Assembly: GCF_946885885.1 (NCBI RefSeq)
Contig: NZ_CAMPHN010000101.1
Coordinates: forward strand, 1 to 15,556
Length of the DNA stretch: 15,556 nt
Source: an uncultured Pseudomonas sp.
GTDB lineage: Bacteria > Pseudomonadota > Gammaproteobacteria > Pseudomonadales > Pseudomonadaceae
Direction: 5' to 3'
This document shows, piece after piece, positions 7,130 through 14,081 of the stretch. The translations under genes and the position numbers were made by a program. A model generated the notes under the pieces. It did not search any database. It was not told where the DNA came from and worked only from the letters and a program-made list of their open reading frames with translations. How positions within the stretch are numbered: the first letter of the stretch is position 1; each line of letters begins with the position of its first letter.

Positions 7130-8179
7130 ATGAAAGCGAAGTATCTACTTGCGCTGGCCGGGCTGTTCGTTGCCGCACCTAGCCTGTTTGCCGCCGATGC
7201 GCCGCCTGCGGCAGCCTTGGACAGGCCGACCCTGCAATCGGCGAAGGCGCCGAACATGGCGATCCTGTCGGTCACACGTGCCGGCAAGCGCGTCGTGGCC
7301 GTCGGCGAGCGCGGTATCGTCATCTATTCCGACGACAGCGGCCGGACCTGGACCCAGGCCCGGACACCCACATCCGCCACCCTGACCAGGGTTCGTTTTG
7401 CCAACGACACACTCGGCTGGGCGGTTGGTCACATGGGCATCGTCCTGCACACCGAAGATGGCGGCGTCACCTGGGTCAAGCAGCTCGACGGCATCCAGGC
7501 GGCCAAGCTCTCTCTCGACGCTGCCCGCCAAAGCGGCGACGAACGCGCCATCCGCGACGCGCAATATCTGGTGAGTGACGGTGCCGACAAGCCCTTCTTC
7601 GATATCGCCCTGCTTGGCTCCAACAGCCTGATCATCGTCGGCGCCTACAACCTGGCGTTGCGCAGCGACGACGGCGGCCGCAGCTGGACCGGCCAGCAGA
7701 TCCACATCGACAACCCGAGGGCGCTGCATCTCTATTCGATGCGCGCCATCGGCAACAGGCTGTTCATCGCCGGAGAGCAGGGGCTGCTGCTGCGCTCGGA
7801 CGACGATGGCCGGCATTTCCAGCGGCTGGAATCGCCCTATCGCGGCAGTTGGTTCGGTTTGGTGGCCGAGCACGGCGGCAACCTGCTGGCCTATGGACTA
7901 CGCGGCAACGTCTACCTGACGAAGGATCTCGGTGAAAGCTGGCAACAGGTGAGTAGCGGCACACCGGCATCGATCTCGGCCGACGCCGAACTGGACGACG
8001 GCCGCATCGTACTCGTCAGCCAGGCCGGGGAGATCCTGGTCAGCACCGATCACGGCCGTGAATTTACCCGCTCGCCGGAACGGCTTCGGCTGCCGTTGGC
8101 TGCCGTGGCCGAGGCCCCCGACGGCCTGGTCGTGGGAAGTCTGCGCGGTGTCCGAACCCTCCCCCTGCCCGCCGAATAA
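7130..8179 (+). CDS. Periplasmic YCF48/BNR-like beta-propeller protein
   Basis: A 349-residue exported protein. The ATG at 7130 is followed by a clear signal peptide (MKAKYLLALAGLF..., cleavage near LFA-AD at residue 21). Six Asp-box motifs (S/T-x-D-x-G-x-x-W/F) are visible at residues 67-74 (SDDSGRTW), 108-115, 179-186, 223-230 (SDDDGRHF), 264-271 and 305-312. They mark the blades of a six- or seven-bladed propeller of the YCF48/BNR type. Such proteins recur beside RND permeases and DUF1302/DUF1329 genes, where database names often read photosystem II assembly-like; that name has no bearing here. A scaffold or adaptor role between inner and outer membrane parts is inferred. The RND gene starts 12 bp after its stop. 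No sialidase catalytic residues are evident. Confidence 0.85.
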   Translation: MKAKYLLALAGLFVAAPSLFAADAPPAAALDRPTLQSAKAPNMAILSVTRAGKRVVAVGERGIVIYSDDSGRTWTQARTPTSATLTRVRFANDTLGWAVGHMGIVLHTEDGGVTWVKQLDGIQAAKLSLDAARQSGDERAIRDAQYLVSDGADKPFFDIALLGSNSLIIVGAYNLALRSDDGGRSWTGQQIHIDNPRALHLYSMRAIGNRLFIAGEQGLLLRSDDDGRHFQRLESPYRGSWFGLVAEHGGNLLAYGLRGNVYLTKDLGESWQQVSSGTPASISADAELDDGRIVLVSQAGEILVSTDHGREFTRSPERLRLPLAAVAEAPDGLVVGSLRGVRTLPLPAE

Positions 8180-8191
8180 GCCGAGAAGACC

Positions 8192-10627
8192 ATGCACGCT
8201 ACCCTGGACCATCAACCCGTCGTCAAACGGCTGGAAGACTTCGATACCCGCTCCGGCAACCTTGCCGAGCGCACACTGTTCAACAATCGGTTTCTGATTG
8301 TCGCTCTGTGTCTCCTCGGCACGCTGCTGTTCGGCTGGCGGGCGACCGGAATCCAGTTGCACGCCGGATTCGAGAAGATGATTCCGACCTCGCATCCGTA
8401 CATCGCCAATTTCCTGGAGTACCGCGGCGATCTGCCGGGGCTGGGCAATTCGATGCGCATCGCGGTCGAGAACCATGACGGCACCATCTTCGACAAGGAA
8501 TACCTCGACACCCTGCAGAAAATGAACGACGAGATCTACCTGCTACCCGGTGTCGATCGCCCGTTCATGAAGTCCCTATGGACCACGTCCACCCGCTGGG
8601 CAGCGGTAACGGAGGAGGGCCTGGAGGGCGGCACCGTCATACCCGACGGCTACGACGGCTCGCCGCGAAGCCTGGATCAGGTCAGGGCCAACATCGAACG
8701 CTCCGGGGAGATCGGCCAACTGGTGGCCGGCAACTTCAAGTCGAGTGTGATCTTCGTGCCGCTGATCGACCACAACCACCTGACCGGCGAAGATCTCGAC
8801 TACCAGGCGCTCAATGCCGGTATCGAACGGATTCGCGCCAAGTACCAGAGCGACAAGATCCGCATCCACGTCACCGGTTTTGCCAAGGTGATCGGCGACC
8901 TGCTCGACGGCCTGGTCCAGGTGCTCGGCTTCTTCGTCGTCGCCATCCTCATCGCCGCCGGCATGCTGTACTGGTACACCCGCTGCCTGCGTTCCACGGC
9001 CCTGGTCGTGGCCTGCTCGCTGATTGCCGTGATCTGGCAGTTCGGACTGGTGCAGCTGCTTGGCTACGCGCTCGATCCCTATTCCGTGCTGGTGCCCTTT
9101 CTGGTCTTCGCCATCGGCATGAGCCACGGCGCGCAAAAGATGAACGGCATCATGCAGGACGTCGGGCGCGGTACCCACCGCGTGGTCGCAGCCCGCTACA
9201 CCTTCCGGCGGCTGTTCGTCGCCGGCATGACCGCGCTCCTGTGCGACGCCGTCGGCTTCGCCGTGCTGATGGTCATCGACATCCCGGTGATCAAGGATTT
9301 GGCCATGATCGCCGGCGTCGGGGTCGCCGTGCTGATTTTCACCAACCTGATCCTGCTGCCCATCCTGCTCTCCTATGTCGGGGTAAGCCCCAAGGCTGCC
9401 GAGCGCAGCCTCAAGGCCGAACAGCTCGACGAACAGGGGGCCAAGCATTGGATGTGGGAGTTCCTCGATCTGTTCACCCAGCGGCGCTGGGCGCTGCGCG
9501 CGGTGATCCTCGGTGTGGGCATGGCCGTCGTCGGCTACGCCGTCAGCACCCATCTGCAGATCGGCGACCTCGATCCGGGCGCGCCGGAGCTGCGTGCCGA
9601 CTCGCGCTACAACCGCGACAACGCCTTCATGGTCGAGAACTATGCCGCCGGCAGCGACATCCTGGTGGTGATGGTGAAGACACCTGAAGACCAGTGCACA
9701 CGCTACGCCACACTCTCCAAGCTCGACGAGTTGGGCTGGCAGCTTGAGCAGCTGCCGAGCGTCGAAGCGACCAACTCGATGGCCAATCTTTCGCGCATCT
9801 CGTCGGTCGGCTACAACGAAGGCCACCTCAAGTGGTTCGAGTTGATCCCGAACGAGGATGTATTGAACGGCGTACAGAACCGGGCGCCACGCGAACTCTT
9901 CAACCAGAGCTGCAATCTCCTCAGCCTCTACGTCTACCTCAAGGATCATAAGGCCGAAACACTGACCCGCGTGGTCGAGGCGGTTGAGGTCTATGCCAAC
10001 GCCAACAACAGCGACGAGACACGTTTCATGCTCGCCGCCGGCAGTGCCGGTATCGAGGCTGCGACCAACATCGTCGTCAAGAAGGCGACCCACGAGATGA
10101 TGTTCTGGGTGTACGGCGCGGTGATCCTGTTGTGCTGGATCACCTTCCGCTCCTGGCGCGCGGTCGTCTGCGCCGTGGTGCCACTGGTACTGACCTCCAT
10201 CCTTTGCGAAGCCCTGATGGTCATGTTCGGCATGGGCATCAAGGTGGCGACGCTGCCGGTGATCGCGCTCGGCGTCGGTATAGGCGTCGATTACGCGCTG
10301 TACGTGCTGTCGGTGATGCTCACGCGCATGCGCGCGGGCATGTCGCTTTCCGAAGCCTATTACCAGGCGCTGTTGTTCACCGGCAAGGTGGTGATGCTGA
10401 CCGGCGTGACACTGGCCATTGGTGTAGCCACCTGGGTGTTCTCGCCGATCAAATTTCAGGCGGACATGGGCATCCTCCTCGCCTTCATGTTCATCTGGAA
10501 CATGCTCGGTGCTCTCATTCTTCTCCCGGCCCTGGCCCATTTCCTATTGCCTCAGGAGCAATCGAACGATGTGGCAGCGATTAACGGCGAAAACGGACTT
10601 CTCATTACCGCAACGAGCGAGAGCTGA
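8192..10627 (+). CDS. RND/MMPL-type inner-membrane permease
   Basis: An 811-residue two-half RND permease of the compact MMPL/SSD-like type. The ATG at 8192 follows GAGAAG (8183-8188). Layout: first helix ~33-50, first periplasmic domain ~53-230, helix bundle ~238-398, helix ~433-451, second periplasmic domain ~455-635, helix bundle ~637-787, short cytoplasmic tail. The second bundle carries GVGIGVDYALY with Asp700, the usual proton-relay position. The equivalent point of the first bundle reads GMSHGAQ (His312) and lacks an acidic residue. It is shorter than AcrB-class pumps (~1040), and no membrane-fusion protein gene is nearby. The substrate is probably a lipid or hydrophobic compound; direction is unknown. 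Its 3' end carries the ribosome site of the esterase gene. Confidence 0.92.
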   Translation: MHATLDHQPVVKRLEDFDTRSGNLAERTLFNNRFLIVALCLLGTLLFGWRATGIQLHAGFEKMIPTSHPYIANFLEYRGDLPGLGNSMRIAVENHDGTIFDKEYLDTLQKMNDEIYLLPGVDRPFMKSLWTTSTRWAAVTEEGLEGGTVIPDGYDGSPRSLDQVRANIERSGEIGQLVAGNFKSSVIFVPLIDHNHLTGEDLDYQALNAGIERIRAKYQSDKIRIHVTGFAKVIGDLLDGLVQVLGFFVVAILIAAGMLYWYTRCLRSTALVVACSLIAVIWQFGLVQLLGYALDPYSVLVPFLVFAIGMSHGAQKMNGIMQDVGRGTHRVVAARYTFRRLFVAGMTALLCDAVGFAVLMVIDIPVIKDLAMIAGVGVAVLIFTNLILLPILLSYVGVSPKAAERSLKAEQLDEQGAKHWMWEFLDLFTQRRWALRAVILGVGMAVVGYAVSTHLQIGDLDPGAPELRADSRYNRDNAFMVENYAAGSDILVVMVKTPEDQCTRYATLSKLDELGWQLEQLPSVEATNSMANLSRISSVGYNEGHLKWFELIPNEDVLNGVQNRAPRELFNQSCNLLSLYVYLKDHKAETLTRVVEAVEVYANANNSDETRFMLAAGSAGIEAATNIVVKKATHEMMFWVYGAVILLCWITFRSWRAVVCAVVPLVLTSILCEALMVMFGMGIKVATLPVIALGVGIGVDYALYVLSVMLTRMRAGMSLSEAYYQALLFTGKVVMLTGVTLAIGVATWVFSPIKFQADMGILLAFMFIWNMLGALILLPALAHFLLPQEQSNDVAAINGENGLLITATSES

Positions 10628-10628
10628 T

Positions 10629-11546
10629 ATGAACTGGAAAATCCGCCTCAAGGCAAAAGCCTTGCGCTTCTTCTTCGACCGTATCGTCATGCGCAAGCCG
10701 GCGTATCAAATCGACGGACTTCCCGAAACCGTCCATGACGAAGAGCACATGACCCCCACGCCCCAGGGCAAGATGCGCACACTGTTCCATTGGCCGACAA
10801 CCGCCCGATCTACCGACAGCCCGCTGCCCGCACTGGTTCTGATTCATGGTGGAGGATTCGTCTTCGGCCTCCCAGAGCACGAAGCCCCGTTTTGTCGGCG
10901 CCTCGCGAATAACGTCGGCTGCGTGGTGATCAATCCCGACTATGTTCGCTCGCCCGAATATCCGTTTCCCCACGCGATCCGCCAATGCTACGAACTCGTC
11001 GCCTGGGTGGCGCGCGAAGCCGGCTCGCTGGGGATCGATCCGGAACGTATCGCAGTGGGCGGTCACAGTGCGGGCGGTAACCTGGCGACCGGCGTCGTCG
11101 CACAGGCGCTTGCGAAGGGATTTCCGGCAATCCGCTTCCAGATTCTGAACTATCCCTTCCTGGACGGCAGCGTGGATGCCCGGGACAAGCCGCTCCCCAT
11201 CCCGAAACCGGTCATCACGCCGGAACTCGCCAGCCTGTTCAATAGCTGCTACATGCCGGAAGGTACCGACCTGCGGGATCCGCTGCTGTCGCCCGTCTGC
11301 TCGGACCTGGCAGATTTGTCCGGCCACCCCCCCACACTGGTCATCACCGCCGAACATGACGTACTGCGCGAAGAGGCGGACCGCTATGCCGACATGTTGC
11401 GACAGGCCGGCGTTACGGTTCGCCACGAAGTCTTTCCCGGCGTCGACCACGCCTTCACTCACAATGGCCCGAAACAGTCGGCGGACGTCGCCTGGCGCCT
11501 GATGGAAGACTACGTGCGCGATGCCTTCGTCGAGGCAAATCGTTAG
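10629..11546 (+). CDS. Alpha/beta hydrolase, HSL-type (fold-3) esterase
   Basis: A 305-residue carboxylesterase of the hormone-sensitive-lipase family. Visible are the oxyanion motif HGGGF (73-77), nucleophile motif GHSAGG with Ser147, acid Asp244 (in AEHD) and His274 (in GVDHAF), so the triad is complete. The start at 10629 is 1 nt after the RND stop, and its GAGAG ribosome site (10619-10623) lies inside the RND gene, which implies translational coupling. No classical signal peptide is seen. The amphipathic basic N-terminus (KIRLKAKALRFFFDR) could sit on the membrane surface. It probably hydrolyses an ester that the transport system brings in, or a related compound; the actual substrate is unknown. 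It is the last gene of the operon and is followed by a stem-loop. Confidence 0.92.
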   Translation: MNWKIRLKAKALRFFFDRIVMRKPAYQIDGLPETVHDEEHMTPTPQGKMRTLFHWPTTARSTDSPLPALVLIHGGGFVFGLPEHEAPFCRRLANNVGCVVINPDYVRSPEYPFPHAIRQCYELVAWVAREAGSLGIDPERIAVGGHSAGGNLATGVVAQALAKGFPAIRFQILNYPFLDGSVDARDKPLPIPKPVITPELASLFNSCYMPEGTDLRDPLLSPVCSDLADLSGHPPTLVITAEHDVLREEADRYADMLRQAGVTVRHEVFPGVDHAFTHNGPKQSADVAWRLMEDYVRDAFVEANR

Positions 11547-11555
11547 AGTTCCAAG

Positions 11556-11586
11556 GCGGCAGACCGAGGCACACTTGGTCTGCCGC
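11556..11586 (+). terminator. Stem-loop closing the operon
   Basis: GCGGCAGACC (11556-11565) and GGTCTGCCGC (11577-11586) form a perfect 10-bp stem with an 11-nt loop, starting 10 nt after the esterase stop. It lacks a following T-run, so termination efficiency is uncertain. Part of the right arm also reads as codons of the degenerate GGDEF fragment, so the palindrome might be partly coincidental. Confidence 0.55.
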
Positions 11587-11790
11587 TTCGAAGATGACAG
11601 CTGTATCGTGCTATTCCAGCAAGCTGCTCCGTCAGATTGGCGATCTGAAAGTCCCCTTTGAGCACAGCACTCCATCGGCATCGTCACCATCCACGACAGC
11701 GCACCGCCTGCCAGCGAGCTGATCCAGCGCGCCCATAAAGCGGTAGGCCAACTGGACGACGGTAATGGCTGCCTGCTGTATCACTCGCCG
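11575..11790 (+). pseudogene. Degenerate fragment resembling the C-terminal half of a GGDEF domain
   Basis: Three short peptides in two alternating frames line up with the last half of a diguanylate cyclase domain. These are CRFEDDSCIVLF (frame of 11575, at the place of the R-x-GGDEF strand), SKLLRQIGDLKVPFEHS (from 11618, other frame), then SIGIVTIHDSAPPASELI and QRAHKAVGQLDDGNG (from 11671, first frame again). This needs two compensating indels, and the GGDEF signature itself is gone. There is no start codon or ribosome site, and the esterase gene abuts it upstream. I read it as a relic interrupted or trimmed by the adjacent IS element. The match is by eye; a chance resemblance is possible. 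Confidence 0.4.
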
Positions 11791-11809
11791 AATCTGATCC
11801 ATCACCGGA

Positions 11810-12169
<360 letters not shown>

Positions 12170-12212
12170 GCCCGACCTCGGGGCGAGCTTTATCTGCAAG
12201 GCCTTCGACCTT

Positions 12213-12300
12213 GTAGGGTGGATCGGGGCGCGCAGCTGACGCTTTATCCATCCACCAGCAATAGCGATGGTGGATGAAAACGCGTCATCCAGCCTACCCG
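12213..12300. repeat. Nested GTAGG-GTGGAT palindromic repeat
   Basis: GGTGGAT (12217-12223) pairs with ATCCACC (12250-12256). CATCCACCA (12249-12257) pairs with TGGTGGATG (12268-12276), and TGGATGA (12271-12277) with TCATCCA (12285-12291). The outer ends GTAGGGTGGAT and ATCCAGCCTACC are also near-complementary, so several alternative foldings exist. Repeats of this look are common between genes in pseudomonads and related GC-rich gammaproteobacteria. There is no gene within 12170-12545; that stretch holds only this and the next palindrome. Confidence 0.65.
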
Positions 12301-12423
12301 GCTACGGGCTGCATTCGCCGCGGGGCGCGCCTCCTACGAGTTGCGCGGCATTACCCACACAAGCCCGAATGCAATACGAGGGAGGCTGTGGCGCCTCGTT
12401 GGGCTTCGCAAGCTCAGCGCCAA

Positions 12424-12514
12424 CCTACGCAGCTTGCGTAGGCTGGATAAGCCTTGGTGCAATCCGGGATCGTTGCCCCGGATTGCACCGCGCTCCGCGG
12501 CTTATCCGTGCTAC
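12424..12514. repeat. Long compound hairpin downstream of the tolC-family gene
   Basis: A perfect 13-bp stem, GGTGCAATCCGGG (12456-12468) with CCCGGATTGCACC (12477-12489) and an 8-nt loop, sits inside GGATAAGCC (12445-12453) / GGCTTATCC (12499-12507). Outside these is GTAG (12438-12441) / CTAC (12511-12514). A separate 8-bp hairpin, CCTACGCA/TGCGTAGG (12424-12431 and 12435-12442), overlaps its left foot. It begins about 30 bp beyond the minus-strand tolC-family stop, so it may act as that transcript's terminator or RNA stabiliser. It may also be a REP-like mobile palindrome. No transposase-like coding is present. Confidence 0.7.
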
Positions 12515-12545
12515 GGGTAAGGCCGCGCAACGCGCTCCGGACGGC

Positions 12546-14033
12546 TTAAAGCTTACCCGCCTGCCACTCCGCTTCGCGATTGGCCAGGGCCTGGGCAATG
12601 TCGTCGAGTTGATGGGACTCCAGCTCTTCCGGCAATGGGTCGAGCCCGACACTGGCGAACAACTGGCCATAGGCATTGCGCAAATCTGCATAGGCCAGGT
12701 CGCGGCGCAGGTTGGCTTGCAACAGGTTCAACTCGCCCTGGATCAACTCCAGTTCGCCGATGCCCTGGGCCTGGTGACGGTTGCGCAGCTGCTCGGCGAT
12801 CTGTTGATCGAGGGCCGCCAATTGCTTGCTGGTGGTGAATTGACGGCTAGCCTCCTGGAAATTGGCATTGGCCACATACAGCTGCGCCAATATGGCCATC
12901 GACATCGCCTGCCGGCGCATCGCCACCACTTCCTCGCTGGCCTTGGCCACATCGATGGCCGCAGGCGCCGAAAGCACGTTGAACAGGTTCCAGGTAACCT
13001 TCACGCCGTAGTCCGCCCAACTCTGGTTAACCAGGAAGGAGTTGCTGTCGTAATGCCCGCCCAGGGAAAATTCCAACCCCGGTAGCATGCGCAGCATGGC
13101 TTTGCGGGTTTCCGCCGCGCCTATACGGGCCTGATAATCCTGTTCGCGCAATTCGGGACGGTTGATCAACGCTTCCTGTTCGAGTACCGCCATGTCCGTC
13201 TCGAGTGTCGGCATCGGGTAATCGGTGGATGCTTCCGCCAACTCGAACTGCGTGCCCATGGGCAGATTGATCAGAGCCGCCAATTCCGTCTTGGCCAGGG
13301 ACAAGGCGCGCCGCTGTTGCTCTAGTTGGCGGGTCGCCTCGATCAAAGCACGCTGGTAGCCGAGGGATTGCACTGGGTCGCCGATGCGTTGCTCGCTCAT
13401 CCGCAGGCTGTTCTGCCGCGCCTGATCGACCCGCGCCATCTGCTGATCGATCTGGGTCAGCAGACGGTCGGCGGCCATCGCCCGCCAATAAGCCGAACGC
13501 ACGTCCTGGATGATGGTGTGCAGCACTTTGCGCCGGCGCTCCTGCACGATCAGGCGCTGATCGCCCTGCTGCTGAGCGCTGACATAGCTGACACCGAAGT
13601 CGAGGACATTCCACACCATGGTCAGGTCGCCCACCTCGCGGTCGCGGTCCTGCGAGGTCGAGGGTTCCAGGGACTGGGTACCGGTGCGGATACTGCGGCT
13701 GCTGGATGCGCTGACGTTATTACGCCCAGCATACCCAGCATCCAACGCCATACGCGGCAGCATATCGAGACGGGACAAATCCACTTGGCGTTCGGCCATG
13801 GCTTCTTCCATGACCTTCAAGCGCGCTTCCAAGTTGTACTTGACCGCGCGGGCCATGGCCTGATGCAAGGTCAAAGGTGCGCTCAACGGCTCCTGCCCGC
13901 TGAACATGCTAGCCAGATCGGTCTGAGCCCGTTGCTCGCTAACGGCGCGATCGATCGGCTGGCTGGTCACGGCACAGCCCCCCACGGCTGCCGCAAGCAT
14001 GCTGACAGCCAGTACTCTGTAATGTTTATTCAT
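12546..14033 (-). CDS. TolC-family outer-membrane efflux/secretion lipoprotein
   Basis: A 495-residue outer-membrane factor. The signal peptide ends in lipobox VGGC with Cys20, so the mature protein is a lipoprotein. Two OEP repeats (about residues 55-245 and 270-465) show the long coiled-coil helices typical of the family (ARLKVMEEAMAERQVDLSRL, RNSLRMSEQRIGDPVQSLGY, QGELNLLQANLRRDLAYADL) and NLPMGTQFEL-type connections. It lies 48 bp downstream of the adhesin stop on the same strand, so they are probably co-transcribed. That order is typical of type I secretion loci in which the TolC partner exports the adhesin; the ABC and HlyD partners are not in this window. A G-rich stretch (GGGGGCGG) about 10 nt upstream probably serves as ribosome site. 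Confidence 0.9.
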   Translation of the reverse strand: MNKHYRVLAVSMLAAAVGGCAVTSQPIDRAVSEQRAQTDLASMFSGQEPLSAPLTLHQAMARAVKYNLEARLKVMEEAMAERQVDLSRLDMLPRMALDAGYAGRNNVSASSSRSIRTGTQSLEPSTSQDRDREVGDLTMVWNVLDFGVSYVSAQQQGDQRLIVQERRRKVLHTIIQDVRSAYWRAMAADRLLTQIDQQMARVDQARQNSLRMSEQRIGDPVQSLGYQRALIEATRQLEQQRRALSLAKTELAALINLPMGTQFELAEASTDYPMPTLETDMAVLEQEALINRPELREQDYQARIGAAETRKAMLRMLPGLEFSLGGHYDSNSFLVNQSWADYGVKVTWNLFNVLSAPAAIDVAKASEEVVAMRRQAMSMAILAQLYVANANFQEASRQFTTSKQLAALDQQIAEQLRNRHQAQGIGELELIQGELNLLQANLRRDLAYADLRNAYGQLFASVGLDPLPEELESHQLDDIAQALANREAEWQAGKL

Positions 14034-14081
14034 CCTTGTACCGCCCCCTAGTCGCGGCTTGTTTTCTTATTGTCGGTTCGC

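Noticed and set aside
7130..8179. Literal annotation of the propeller protein as a photosystem II assembly factor
   Set aside because: Similarity is limited to Asp-box blades shared with YCF48; the signal peptide and RND/DUF1302/DUF1329 neighbours point to an unrelated periplasmic role.
8576..10540. A 654-codon open frame antisense to the RND permease gene
   Set aside because: Its product is rich in His, Asp, Gln and Gly with no recognisable domain, as expected from the complement of GC-rich membrane-protein codons. The plus strand has clear RND motifs.
12267..13085. A 272-codon plus-strand frame across the repeat region and tolC-family 3' end
   Set aside because: It crosses palindromes and the complement of a clear TolC-family gene, and has no recognisable domain.
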